A stretch of 64,000 nucleotides of DNA from Klebsiella pneumoniae (GTDB taxonomy: Bacteria > Pseudomonadota > Gammaproteobacteria > Pseudomonadales > Pseudohongiellaceae). A program made the position numbers and the translations under genes. This document shows, piece after piece, positions 36,638 through 45,550 of the stretch. The notes below the pieces were generated by a model. It did no database searches and had not been told where the DNA came from. It was given only the letters and a program-made list of their open reading frames with translations. How positions within the stretch are numbered: the first letter of the stretch is position 1; every line of letters begins with the position of its first letter. Location: contig CAMBPO010000007.1 of NCBI GenBank assembly GCA_945869725.1, positions 1 to 64,000 on the forward strand. Direction: 5' to 3'.

Positions 36638-37659
36638 AAGTTTATGCCAATCAACTGCGATCAGCGTTAAGCAAAAAATTGCCACTTGCCTGCTGGCTCA
36701 GCGGCGATGAGCCCCTGCAGATGCGTGACTGCACCGATCTGATCAGAACGATCTGCAAATCACAGGGTTTTACCGAACGCGAACGTTATGATGTTGATGC
36801 CAATTTTGATTGGGGCACTCTCATAGCTGCCGGCAATAGCTTGTCTTTGTTTGCGGACAAGAAACTGATTGAGCTCAATCTCAAAAGCAGCAAACTGGAA
36901 GAGTCAGCCCGCAAGGTACTGGCTGAGTATCTGCAACACGCCAGTCCTGACAATTTGTTATTGCTAAGCAGCCCCAAAATAGAAGCAGCAACCATCAAGA
37001 CTCAGTGGTTCAGCAAACTGGAAAGCCAGCTTCTGCTGGTTCAGATCTACCCGCTTGAAGCTGACAAGCTGCTGTCATGGATAGAAAACCGGCTATCGGA
37101 CTTTGCCATCACTATGGATAAAGATGCGATAAAACTGCTAGCTGACCGGATTGAAGGAAACATGCTAGCCGCTGATCAAGAGATCATCAAACTGCACTTG
37201 CTGTTCGGCAGCGGTATGCATCTCAGTATCGAACATATCGCCCGCACCGTGGCTGATAATGCGAGGTTTAATGTATTTGGATTGATTGATGCCTGTCTTG
37301 GCGGCGAAAGCGCACGTGCCGTGCGCACCTTGCAAAGAATGCAGCAAGAGGGGCAGGAATTACTGCCGCTCAATGCCATGATCTGCAAAGAGCTGCGGCA
37401 GTTGTCGACAATGTTGCGAGAGATTACAGATGGAGCGCGTATTGACGATATCTTTCAGCGACAGCGCATCTGGAACAACCGCCAGCCCCTGTTAAAAAAG
37501 GCGTTGCGCCGCTTGAGTCACGATCATGTCAATGCATTGATCGTCGAGGCTCGTGATGTTGACCTTGCCATCAAGGGCATGCACAGCGTGCCGGCCTGGA
37601 TGCTGATGGAACATGTCTGCCTGGGATTAAGCGGCATAAAACTTCCTGGCCGAACCTAG
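36634..37659 (+). CDS. holA: DNA polymerase III delta subunit HolA
   Basis: HolA opens the sliding clamp as part of the clamp loader. The 341-residue length matches E. coli (343). The AAA+-like N-terminal domain begins MKVYANQLRSALSKKLPLACWLSGDEPLQ, and the family stretches LLLSSPKIE and WIENRL are visible. As in other delta subunits, a functional Walker A is lacking. It is the last gene of leuS-lptE-holA and its stop overlaps the end of the convergent DUF4404 gene by 4 bases. Confidence 0.94.
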   Translation: MKVYANQLRSALSKKLPLACWLSGDEPLQMRDCTDLIRTICKSQGFTERERYDVDANFDWGTLIAAGNSLSLFADKKLIELNLKSSKLEESARKVLAEYLQHASPDNLLLLSSPKIEAATIKTQWFSKLESQLLLVQIYPLEADKLLSWIENRLSDFAITMDKDAIKLLADRIEGNMLAADQEIIKLHLLFGSGMHLSIEHIARTVADNARFNVFGLIDACLGGESARAVRTLQRMQQEGQELLPLNAMICKELRQLSTMLREITDGARIDDIFQRQRIWNNRQPLLKKALRRLSHDHVNALIVEARDVDLAIKGMHSVPAWMLMEHVCLGLSGIKLPGRT

Positions 37660-37913
37660 ATCCCCATACGCCCCAATACGGCAATCAACTCCCGCAGTAT
37701 ACGTTCCGCGACCGGGTGCGTAGCCGCGAATCTCGCTTCCAGGGCAACCGCATTCTCCAATCCGGCCGCAACCGGCTCCGATCGTTCAATCAGCTGTTCC
37801 ATTTCCCTTTCAAGCTGCCTGGCCAACTCAAGGGTGTCCTCATCAAGATTGTCTGCTAACGCCAATTCCTGATTAAGCTCTTCTAACAAAAACTTTATTT
37901 TGTCCTGACCCAC
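37656..37913 (-). CDS. DUF4404 family small protein
   Basis: This 85-residue acidic, helical protein matches the DUF4404 family. Its diagnostic end is AATHPVAERILRELIAVLGRMGI, with the terminal MGI motif, and the N-terminal half is a predicted helical hairpin rich in Glu and Leu. No signal peptide or membrane segment is visible and its function is unknown. It converges with holA, overlapping by 4 bases. A gene-poor stretch of nearly 570 bases lies on its other side. Confidence 0.82.
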   Translation of the reverse strand: MGQDKIKFLLEELNQELALADNLDEDTLELARQLEREMEQLIERSEPVAAGLENAVALEARFAATHPVAERILRELIAVLGRMGI

Positions 37914-38481
37914 TGCTGCTACCCCTGATGTCTAAATCTGCACTTGGTGAAAAATATGTTCTCAGTGCACCCTGAGGCACGCTTCACAATTGCACACGAC
38001 ACGCCAGCAAGTCTTCAATCTCAATTTTATGGCACATCAAACCCGATACTCACTACCCCGGACCGGCAAGCTCGTGCCCGAGGCCATTCCACGTAGGTAT
38101 TCTGATAACCTCCCCTTCCCGACCTGCCGGCAGGAGCCGCCCATAATGGTCAATTCTTTAAAACAGATGTCATATGCATTCAGATAACTTCTCGGCGCTC
38201 TGCAAAGAACATGAGGAGGAGCTCAGGCAGGATCTGCGCGATGATGCTTCTCGCGCCCTGCGCAACTGGCCGGGCAAAACAGCCGCGCTGCTGTTGATTG
38301 TGTGATCCTTTGTTTCATGGCTGAGCATGAGCTAGTTAGGCAACCCGGATGCCCAATTTGTGTTTCTCCATGTCCTTGAATAGTCAGACGCTGACAGTCC
38401 CAGTGTAGAATTCGGGAAATGCTGCGTTATAATCGCGGGCCTTGGCACTTTTTCCAACCGATAAACAGCGCAGGAACTGAC
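37914..38481. other. Gene-poor stretch between DUF4404 and the aspartokinase
   Basis: About 570 bases hold no recognised gene. I see a perfect 12-bp palindrome CCTGCCGGCAGG (38123-38134). There is also a 43-codon frame at 38174-38305 (beginning MHSDNFSALCKEHEEELRQD) with coding-like composition but no ribosome-binding site, and a TATAAT at 38428-38433 that probably serves the aspartokinase. The small frame may be the remnant of a lost gene. No tRNA or mobile-element end is evident. Confidence 0.5.
38428..38433 (+). promoter_or_regulatory. Likely -10 box of the aspartokinase operon
   Basis: A perfect TATAAT lies 49 bases before the chosen ATG. No convincing -35 is found at 16-18 bases, so an activator or another spacing may be involved. 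The downstream discriminator is GC-rich. Confidence 0.45.
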
Positions 38482-39954
38482 ATGACATTACCAGACTCGT
38501 CTACTCAACCATCGGGGCACACTGTCGAAAAGATCGGCGGAACCTCAATGAGTCAGTTTGATGCCGTGCGCAAAAATATTTTTATGAACTCTGCGTTGAA
38601 CGGTCACTACTACCAGCGTGTTTTTGTGGTCTCTGCCTATTCAGGTATCACCAACATGCTGCTCGAGCATAAAAAGACCGGGCAACCCGGTATTTATGCC
38701 TTGTTTTCAGATGCTGAAGAACAACAGAGCTGGCGTGATGCTTTTGATGTTTTACGCGCAAGAATCATTGAGATCAACAGCGATTTGTTTACTGCGCACG
38801 GCGAGCAACACATTGCCGAGGCAAATCTCTTTATTGAAAGCAGGTTGAATGACGCCAGCAAAGTGCTTGAAGATGTTGCCAGCCTATGTCAGAACGGGCA
38901 TTTTGCGCTCTCCGATTATCTGCAAACTGTGCGCGAGATGCTGGCCAGCCTTGGAGAAATTCACAGCGCATGGAACACAGCGCGACTGCTGCAACTGCAC
39001 GGACTGAATGCCTGCTTTGTCGATCTTTCCGGTTGGGCCAGTAGCAAACATGCTTCGCTGGACGAAAACATCCAGCGCGCCTTTGAGGGACTGGATCTGC
39101 GCACGCAATTACCGATAGCGACCGGATACAGTCATTGCGAAGGCGGTTTAATGGCCATCTTTGATCGCGGTTACAGTGAAATGATTTTCAGCCGTATCGC
39201 TGTTCTGACAGGCGCCCGCGAAGCAATTATCCACAAAGAATTCCACCTTAGCAGCGCCGACCCAGGCATTGTTGGGGAGAATAAAGCCGTACCTATAGGC
39301 AGGACCAATTACGATGTTGCTGACCAACTGGCGAACCTTGGCATGGAAGCCATTCATCCGCGTGCCGCCAAAGGCTTGCGTCAGAATAATATTCATCTGC
39401 GCGTAAAGAATACCTTTGAGCCCGATCATAGCGGCACGTTAATCACGCGCGATTATGTTAGCGACTCTCCATGTGTTGAAATTGTGGCCGGGCGCATGGG
39501 TGTCTACGCCATCGAATTGTTCGATCAGGATATGGTCGGCGATCTGTCGCACTACGAAGAAAAGTTCCTCGGTCAGATTATGCGCTTTAAGGCTCAGGTC
39601 ATTAACAAAGACCTGAATGCCAACACCATCACCCACTATCTGTCAGCCAACCTGAAAACTGTCAAGCGCATTCAGGCCGCCATGGCAGAGCTATTTCCTG
39701 GCGCTGAGATCAATGTCCGCAAGGTCTGCATAGTATCCGCCATCGGCAGCGATCTTAAGATACCGGGCATGCTGGCGCGCACAGCCAAGGCACTGGCGGA
39801 TGCCGGTGTTGATATTCTGGGCGTTCATCAGTGTATGCGACAGGTAGACATGCAGTTTGTGCTGGATGAAGAAGACTACAATACTGCAGTGAAGGCCATG
39901 CATTCACAGCTGGTTGAAGTCTATAACCATGGCCGCGCGATAAAACTGGCCTGA
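38482..39954 (+). CDS. Aspartate kinase resembling the ectoine-cluster type (Ask_Ect)
   Basis: Aspartokinase phosphorylates aspartate to start lysine, threonine, methionine or ectoine synthesis. The N-terminal substrate motif reads VEKIGGTSMSQFDAV instead of the usual KFGGTSV. Further stretches such as RVFVVSAYSGITNMLLEHKK and REMLASLGEIHSAWNT resemble Ask_Ect, the specialised enzyme of ectoine operons. A C-terminal ACT pair is present (VCIVSAIGSDLKIPGMLARTA region). The ATG at 38482 has AGGA six bases upstream and gives 490 residues. No ectA, ectB or ectC is nearby. It is 5 bases upstream of a class V PLP enzyme. Confidence 0.85.
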   Translation: MTLPDSSTQPSGHTVEKIGGTSMSQFDAVRKNIFMNSALNGHYYQRVFVVSAYSGITNMLLEHKKTGQPGIYALFSDAEEQQSWRDAFDVLRARIIEINSDLFTAHGEQHIAEANLFIESRLNDASKVLEDVASLCQNGHFALSDYLQTVREMLASLGEIHSAWNTARLLQLHGLNACFVDLSGWASSKHASLDENIQRAFEGLDLRTQLPIATGYSHCEGGLMAIFDRGYSEMIFSRIAVLTGAREAIIHKEFHLSSADPGIVGENKAVPIGRTNYDVADQLANLGMEAIHPRAAKGLRQNNIHLRVKNTFEPDHSGTLITRDYVSDSPCVEIVAGRMGVYAIELFDQDMVGDLSHYEEKFLGQIMRFKAQVINKDLNANTITHYLSANLKTVKRIQAAMAELFPGAEINVRKVCIVSAIGSDLKIPGMLARTAKALADAGVDILGVHQCMRQVDMQFVLDEEDYNTAVKAMHSQLVEVYNHGRAIKLA

Positions 39955-39959
39955 CAATC

Positions 39960-41132
39960 ATGACGATTAATCTGGATCAGGTTCGCAGTGACACGCCCGC
40001 TTGCAGCGATCTGATTCACTTCAATAACGCCGGCTCTGCTCTGCAACCCCGCGCCGTTACCGAGGCAGTGCTTCAGCATTTGTTGCTGGAACAGCGCATC
40101 GGTGGTTACGAGGCTGCTGACATGCATAGCACGCTGGCTGATAACTTTTATCATGCCTTTGCGAGCTTGCTCAATTGTGCTCCTCGGGAGATCGCATTTG
40201 CTGAGAACTGCACACGCGCCTGGACACAGTTATTGCTATCTGTTCCGTTTGAGGCCGGCGACAGGATTGTGACCGGTCAATCCGAATATGCCAGTAATTA
40301 TCTGAGTCTGCTGCATCTTTCCCGGCATAAGGGCGTCAAAATTGATGTCATCCCCAATAACAGTGACGGCTTGATCTGTCTTGACACCCTTGAAAGCAGT
40401 CTCGGCAATGATGTGAGACTGATAGCACTGACACATATTGCCAGCCAGAGCGGTGTCATTCAGCCAGCTGCAGCCGTGGGCAAACTCGCACAGAAGCACC
40501 GCATTCTGTATTTACTGGATGCCTGCCAATCAGCCGGGCAACTGCACCTGGATGTTAATGAACTTGGTTGCGACATGCTCACCGGCACGGGCCGCAAATA
40601 CCTGCGCGGGCCGCGCGGAACCGGATTCATGTTTGTACGTCACAGTATTCTGGACTACCTGCAACCGCAGAGTATTGATCTGCAAGCGGCTGACTGGTTG
40701 TCGAGGGATCACTACGCGCTGCGGGACGACGCGCGGCGCTTTGAGGTCTGGGAACACTTTGTTGCAGGCAAAATTGGGCTGGCTGTCGCCGCAGACTACG
40801 CACTGCAGACGGGACTCAAGGAGATAGAATCGAGTGTAGGCAGACTGGCGGCAACGCTGCGTGAGGCGTTGAGCACCATACCGGGAATCAGCGTACACGA
40901 GCGTGGCACGCGGCTCAGCGGAATTGTCACTTTCAGCAGCGCCCTGCACCCCGCGCAAGCGATTCAGGCGCACCTGCGTCATCATCACATCAATACCTCG
41001 GTTGTCCGGCGCCAGAATACGCTGCTGGATTTCCCTGAGCGCAAGCTCGGGGATATCAACCGGGCGTCGGTGCACTATTACAATACCGACACCGAAATCG
41101 ACGCTTTTTGCGCTGCACTCAACAAGCTTTGA
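39960..41132 (+). CDS. Class V PLP-dependent aminotransferase/lyase
   Basis: The 390-residue protein has the fold of cysteine desulfurases and isopenicillin-N-epimerase-like enzymes. Visible features are HFNNAGSALQP at the start, LDACQSAGQLHLDVNELGCD with the cofactor-binding Asp, and the PLP lysine in GTGRKYLRGPRGTGF near residue 213. The conserved cysteine loop of desulfurases is not evident, so sulfur transfer is doubtful. Epimerase, C-S lyase or transaminase activity is possible. It starts 5 bases after the aspartokinase and is surely co-transcribed. It converges with the NSS transporter with one base between stops. Confidence 0.82.
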   Translation: MTINLDQVRSDTPACSDLIHFNNAGSALQPRAVTEAVLQHLLLEQRIGGYEAADMHSTLADNFYHAFASLLNCAPREIAFAENCTRAWTQLLLSVPFEAGDRIVTGQSEYASNYLSLLHLSRHKGVKIDVIPNNSDGLICLDTLESSLGNDVRLIALTHIASQSGVIQPAAAVGKLAQKHRILYLLDACQSAGQLHLDVNELGCDMLTGTGRKYLRGPRGTGFMFVRHSILDYLQPQSIDLQAADWLSRDHYALRDDARRFEVWEHFVAGKIGLAVAADYALQTGLKEIESSVGRLAATLREALSTIPGISVHERGTRLSGIVTFSSALHPAQAIQAHLRHHHINTSVVRRQNTLLDFPERKLGDINRASVHYYNTDTEIDAFCAALNKL

Positions 41133-41133
41133 T

Positions 41134-42492
41134 TCAGATAATCAACTGGATATAAACGGCCAGTATTATTAACGGGCATACAAATTTGATGTACCAAGGC
41201 CAGATCCGCCAGAACAGCCCAGACTCTGCCTCCGGATAGCCCTGTTTGATCTCTGTCAGCAGCGCATTACGATTCCATACCCATCCCGCAAAAATCGCAA
41301 AGAAGAACCCCAATAAGGGTTGACTGAACTCTGTTGTCAGACGCACTACCCAGTCAAACATCAATCCAAAATTCCAGATAATCACCATGCTGACTGATGC
41401 AGCAACTGCACCCAACACAATCACCGCTTTGCGTCGCGAAACTCCTCGATCCTCAACAAAATATGCAACAGGTACCTCCAGCATTGAGATTGACGACGTC
41501 AGTGCGGCAATGCTCATCAGCGCAAAAAACGCCAGTGCGACTAAAATTCCGCCATCACCCATCTGATCAAACAATGCTGGCAATACTGACGTAATCAACG
41601 CAGGACCTGCAATCAGGGCTCCTTGCTCATCATAGATCTGGATGCCATTTAATTGCGCAACAGACATGGCTGGCAATATCAGCAAGCCGGCCAATAGTGC
41701 GACCGACATATCCAACACCGTAACCATGCCCCCAATGGCAGGCAAGTTTTCCTTTTTACTGACATAAGAACCATAAATAAGCATGGTGCCAACGCCCAGT
41801 GACAACGAGAAAAACGCCTGCCCCATCGCACTTAAAATCAATTGTGGATCGGCGACTCTGCTAAAGTCAGGTACCAGATACATGCGCAGACCTTCCATCG
41901 CGCCATCCAGAGTCAGTACGTAAACAATCAAAATGATCAGGATGAGATACAACGATGGCATCAACCGTGAAGACCATTTCTCAATACCATTTCTCACACC
42001 AGCAACCACAATGTAGATGGTCAACAGGTAAAAAATTCCTGCAAATACAGCATCACGGGTAGTTCCTGATTGAGTCAGCCAGGTTGACGCACTTTCCAGT
42101 CGTGCAATGTCTGCCATTGCAGCAAACATATAGGCCAGCATCCACCCACTTATGATGGCGTAAAAACTCAGTATCAGTGTGACCGTAATCATCCCTGCAA
42201 AACCGACTCCGGCGCCAACGCGCGCAGCTCCCGGGGAAGTCGCCAGCCCACGCAACGCAGTAACAGCGTTAGACTTTGAATACCGGCCAATGATCAACTC
42301 AGCCATAAAGGCGGGATATGCCATCACAAATGCCAGGATGACATAAGTAAACAAAAAGGCAGCGCCGCCATTGCTCGCGGCATTGGTGGGGAAGCCCCAG
42401 ATGTTGCCAAGTCCTACCGCTGAACCTGTGGCAGCCATCAGGAAACCAAATCGTGAACTGAACTCTCCGCGCGCTGTACTCATGGCTGACAT
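41134..42492 (-). CDS. Sodium-dependent neurotransmitter:sodium symporter (NSS/SNF) family transporter
   Basis: The 452-residue protein shows the family start FGFLMAATGSAVGLGNIWGFP with the unwound first helix, and about 11-12 hydrophobic segments. Bacterial members (LeuT-like) import amino acids with Na+. The substrate is not predictable here. A second in-frame ATG three codons in (42483) has a better AGGAG spacing and may be the true start. It converges with the Ask/class V operon and follows the cyclophilin gene on the same strand by 68 bases. Confidence 0.9.
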   Translation of the reverse strand: MSAMSTARGEFSSRFGFLMAATGSAVGLGNIWGFPTNAASNGGAAFLFTYVILAFVMAYPAFMAELIIGRYSKSNAVTALRGLATSPGAARVGAGVGFAGMITVTLILSFYAIISGWMLAYMFAAMADIARLESASTWLTQSGTTRDAVFAGIFYLLTIYIVVAGVRNGIEKWSSRLMPSLYLILIILIVYVLTLDGAMEGLRMYLVPDFSRVADPQLILSAMGQAFFSLSLGVGTMLIYGSYVSKKENLPAIGGMVTVLDMSVALLAGLLILPAMSVAQLNGIQIYDEQGALIAGPALITSVLPALFDQMGDGGILVALAFFALMSIAALTSSISMLEVPVAYFVEDRGVSRRKAVIVLGAVAASVSMVIIWNFGLMFDWVVRLTTEFSQPLLGFFFAIFAGWVWNRNALLTEIKQGYPEAESGLFWRIWPWYIKFVCPLIILAVYIQLII

Positions 42493-42560
42493 GCTCCTGC
42501 CTGGCCGGTATTTTTATTATGAGGCGGGATGGTTTCTTTACCTTCGCCTGATACCTGAAT

Positions 42561-43544
42561 TTACTCGAATGACTCTATGGCAAATCTCAGCCTGACTGGA
42601 TCAATCAAGCGCATAACGACATTGTTGATGACACTTACCTGACCGTTGCGATTAAGTTCAACCTGAGGAATACGCAGACGCTGATCGCTGTCTGTATACG
42701 ACGCCATTCCCGCCGGTGAAATGGCAAGGGGGATGATGCTTCGCGGCTCTACCTGAAACACCGTTTGTGCTGCATCTTCAACAATACGCATCAACAATCC
42801 GACATTACCAATAGTTGCACCCGCATTCACATAGGTGTTCAGCAGGCCAGTACCAAAATCAAACACGTGCATGCTTTCGCTGTAGCGCTGAACCCGGTAA
42901 ACAGTGAACATCGCCAGATTTTTTTCCACCGGGCCAGTATTCGACGCCGTGTAATCTCGAACCGGCAACGCTGCTACCGAATCGCTGACGAAGGTGGTGG
43001 GCAGATCGTTGATGGCATCGGCAACATTAATGCCGCTGCCCAGAATCCGCGCGAACGCAGTAAAACCGCTATTTTGAACATCCAGATTGGTGGAATTATC
43101 TGCCAGGTTGATAAACCATTGATTCGTGGCGCTGTTCGGGAAACCATCCTGTTTCGCCATCGCAACAGTGCCACGCACATTAGATACGCCGGGTTCATTA
43201 ACAACGATTGGGCCAACGGGAACAAACGCGGGCCCACAATTGCCGGCGATCAAATTGACACAGTCGCCAAGCCAGCGAAACTGTCCGCCCTGAATCACAA
43301 AATCTGTTTCCGAGCGGTGGATAACCATGCGGCTGAATTCACCGCGGTCAACGTACCCCAGAAAATTGGACACCGTATCCGGTGCTCTGTCCTGAAGCAG
43401 CTCCATGGTGAAGTCACCATAGGTTGAGGTAACACGAACCAGCGGGTTAGCAGCATGCACGGAAGGCATGACCACCAGCACCAACAGGGCGCAAAGGGCA
43501 CTGTAGCGCCTGATCTGTCTGATTTTTGCCTGCCTGAAACTCAT
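42561..43544 (-). CDS. Secreted cyclophilin-type peptidyl-prolyl isomerase with long C-terminal extension
   Basis: From the ATG at 43544 (AGGAGAAGG just upstream) the 327-residue product has a signal peptide ending PSVHAAN. A cyclophilin domain follows at about residues 33-200 (TYGDFTMELLQDRAPDTVSNFL, FVIQGGQF, NSATNQWFINLADN). Typical periplasmic PpiA is 190 residues. Here about 125 further residues with beta-rich character follow (HVFDFGTGLLNTYVNAGA and on) and match nothing I recognise. It lies downstream of lipA with a 53-base gap and is co-directional. Confidence 0.85.
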   Translation of the reverse strand: MSFRQAKIRQIRRYSALCALLVLVVMPSVHAANPLVRVTSTYGDFTMELLQDRAPDTVSNFLGYVDRGEFSRMVIHRSETDFVIQGGQFRWLGDCVNLIAGNCGPAFVPVGPIVVNEPGVSNVRGTVAMAKQDGFPNSATNQWFINLADNSTNLDVQNSGFTAFARILGSGINVADAINDLPTTFVSDSVAALPVRDYTASNTGPVEKNLAMFTVYRVQRYSESMHVFDFGTGLLNTYVNAGATIGNVGLLMRIVEDAAQTVFQVEPRSIIPLAISPAGMASYTDSDQRLRIPQVELNRNGQVSVINNVVMRLIDPVRLRFAIESFE

Positions 43545-43597
43545 GCCTTCTCCTGTTGACCTTCGTATTCTGAGCTGCGACGCTCGAATTAACACAC

Positions 43598-44575
43598 TCA
43601 TTTAACTGACTCACCCGCCGCCTGCTTGTCAGCATGGTAGGACGATCGCACCATTGGACCACTGGCAACCTGTTTAAACCCCAGCGCCTCACCAAATAAA
43701 CGCAACTCTTCAAATTCGTCCGGATGGACAAAACGCTGCACGGCAAGATGGTTACGACTGGGTTGCAAATACTGGCCCAATGTGATCATTTCAACGTTAT
43801 GCGCTCTGAGGTCCTGCAACACCTGCATCACCTCTTCTTTAGTTTCACCTAGCCCCAGCATCAAACCTGACTTGGTCGGCACATCGGGTTGCCTGGCCTT
43901 ATACTGCTTCAGCAAATCCAGTGACCACTGATAGTCTGCACCGGGCCGCGCCTGTTTGTACAACCGGGGCACGGTCTCGAGGTTGTGATTAAACACATCC
44001 GGCGGTGTCTTTTCAAGAATATCAAGCGCTGCGCGCATACGGCCGCGGAAGTCTGGCACCAATACTTCCACTTTGATACCAGGGTTGTAGTGACGGGTTT
44101 CGGTGATGCAGTTGGCAATATGCTGCGCACCGCTGTCTTTCAGGTCATCCCTGTCGACCGATGTAATCACGACATAACGCAGTCCCATTTCAGAGATCGC
44201 CTGCGCCAGCTCTCGCGGCTCGTTCTCATCCAGAGGCTTGGGCTTGCCGTGTGCCACATCACAGAAAGGGCAGCGCCGGGTACAGATTTCACCCATCACC
44301 ATAAAAGTCGCAGTGCCGTTACTGAAGCACTCACCCAGATTGGGGCAGGACGCCTCTTCACACACCGATGCCAGCTTGTGTTTACGCAGTTGCTCTTTGA
44401 TCTGCGCAATTTTGGGGGAAGCCGGAATCCGCACTCTGATCCAGTCGGGCTTTACCGGCAATTCCACGGTCGGAATTACCTTGACGGGAATACGTGCGAC
44501 CTTTTCTGCGCCGCGCAGTTTTTCACCTTCTACCAGCACATTTCGTCTGCCCGTCACTTCTTGTTGTGTTGTCAT
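43598..44575 (-). CDS. lipA: Lipoyl synthase LipA
   Basis: LipA inserts two sulfurs into octanoyl groups on lipoate-dependent enzymes by radical-SAM chemistry. The auxiliary cluster cysteines are in [12 protein letters not shown], the radical-SAM motif is CTRRCPFC, and the conserved RSSYHADK is near the C-terminus. I use the ATG at 44575 (325 residues), with AGGAG upstream. The longer frame from 44599 overlaps lipB further. It is the last gene of the coupled rlpA-dacA-ybeD-lipB-lipA run. Confidence 0.96.
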   Translation of the reverse strand: MTTQQEVTGRRNVLVEGEKLRGAEKVARIPVKVIPTVELPVKPDWIRVRIPASPKIAQIKEQLRKHKLASVCEEASCPNLGECFSNGTATFMVMGEICTRRCPFCDVAHGKPKPLDENEPRELAQAISEMGLRYVVITSVDRDDLKDSGAQHIANCITETRHYNPGIKVEVLVPDFRGRMRAALDILEKTPPDVFNHNLETVPRLYKQARPGADYQWSLDLLKQYKARQPDVPTKSGLMLGLGETKEEVMQVLQDLRAHNVEMITLGQYLQPSRNHLAVQRFVHPDEFEELRLFGEALGFKQVASGPMVRSSYHADKQAAGESVK

Positions 44576-44579
44576 GAAA

Positions 44580-45260
44580 CTACAACTCCTGCCTGACATC
44601 TATCCAGCTATAGGGACCAAGCTGCAGTATTAGGTTCTGCAGCACTTGTTTTTCCATGGACTCCATCAGTGATTCCGGGTCAACGCCAGGCGTATGATCA
44701 ATCACCTGCGTAACCTCCAGCCCTTGATATCCGCATGGGTTAATCCGATTAAAGGGCTCCATGTTCATTGCCACGTTCAGACTCATACCGTGGTAGGAGC
44801 AGCCGCGCCGGATGCGTAATCCGAGGGAGGCTATTTTTGCGTCACCAACATAAACTCCCGGCGCACCGGCTCTGGGTTGCGCAGATATTTTTACACCGGC
44901 CAGGGTGTCCACAATTGCCTGCTCGATAACACTGACCAGCTCACGCACGCCAATACTGGCGCGGCGGACATCGATCAACAGGTAAACCACCAGTTGCCCC
45001 GGCCCATGATACGTTACCTGACCGCCCCGATCGATCTGAATCACAGGAATTTGTCCCGGCGCCAACACATGTTCCGCCTTGCCCGCCTGACCTTGGGTAA
45101 AAACAGGCCGGTGGGACAACAACCAGAGCTCATCGGGGGTCTCTTGCTGACGCGAATCCGTAAAAGACTGCATGGCTCGCCAGATGGGTTCGTAGTCGGT
45201 TAAACCGAGCTGACGAACAATTAATCGGCGATTTTTTTCAGGACTACCAGAGTCACTCAT
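44580..45260 (-). CDS. lipB: Octanoyltransferase LipB
   Basis: LipB transfers octanoyl from acyl carrier protein to lipoyl domains, supplying LipA. The catalytic Lys ([20 protein letters not shown]) and catalytic Cys ([13 protein letters not shown]) are both present, and the family motif [15 protein letters not shown] near residue 78 is intact. Length is 226. Its ATG overlaps the ybeD stop by 4 bases (ATGA). Order and coupling match E. coli and Pseudomonas. Confidence 0.96.
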   Translation of the reverse strand: MSDSGSPEKNRRLIVRQLGLTDYEPIWRAMQSFTDSRQQETPDELWLLSHRPVFTQGQAGKAEHVLAPGQIPVIQIDRGGQVTYHGPGQLVVYLLIDVRRASIGVRELVSVIEQAIVDTLAGVKISAQPRAGAPGVYVGDAKIASLGLRIRRGCSYHGMSLNVAMNMEPFNRINPCGYQGLEVTQVIDHTPGVDPESLMESMEKQVLQNLILQLGPYSWIDVRQEL

Positions 45261-45550
45261 AACACCAGCTTGACAGCCGCAAGAGTCTTCAGCTCCGCAA
45301 ACAAAAACTCCAGCTGCTCCTTGCCAGTTGCTTCAATAACAATAGTGATTGCAACATAATTGCCCTTGGTACTGGGTCGCACACTGACATGCTCATCTTG
45401 CACACCGGGAGCATGTCGGCTGAACACCGCCCTGACCTCTGCATGGAAAGTTGCGTGCGCCTCACCCATCACCTTGACCGGATAGCGGCAAGGAAAGGTA
45501 ATTCTGGGCGCATCGGGCGTATTATCACTGTTGATATTTTGCATGATCAA
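45257..45550 (-). CDS. ybeD: YbeD family protein (DUF493)
   Basis: This 97-residue ACT-like fold protein shows the conserved start of the family ([15 protein letters not shown]) and the core [14 protein letters not shown] stretch ([17 protein letters not shown]). Its role is unknown, but it is constantly linked to lipB and dacA and may regulate lipoate metabolism. The ATG at 45550 overlaps the dacA stop by 4 bases, which supports this start over the Met two codons later. Confidence 0.93.
   Translation of the reverse strand: MIMQNINSDNTPDAPRITFPCRYPVKVMGEAHATFHAEVRAVFSRHAPGVQDEHVSVRPSTKGNYVAITIVIEATGKEQLEFLFAELKTLAAVKLVL

Noticed and set aside
38174..38305. The 43-codon frame as a confirmed small protein
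   Set aside because: No ribosome-binding site or family match. It is kept only as a note in the gene-poor stretch.
42765..43427. A 220-codon plus-strand frame within the cyclophilin gene
   Set aside because: The opposite strand has a signal peptide, cyclophilin motifs and a ribosome-binding site. This frame has no recognisable features.
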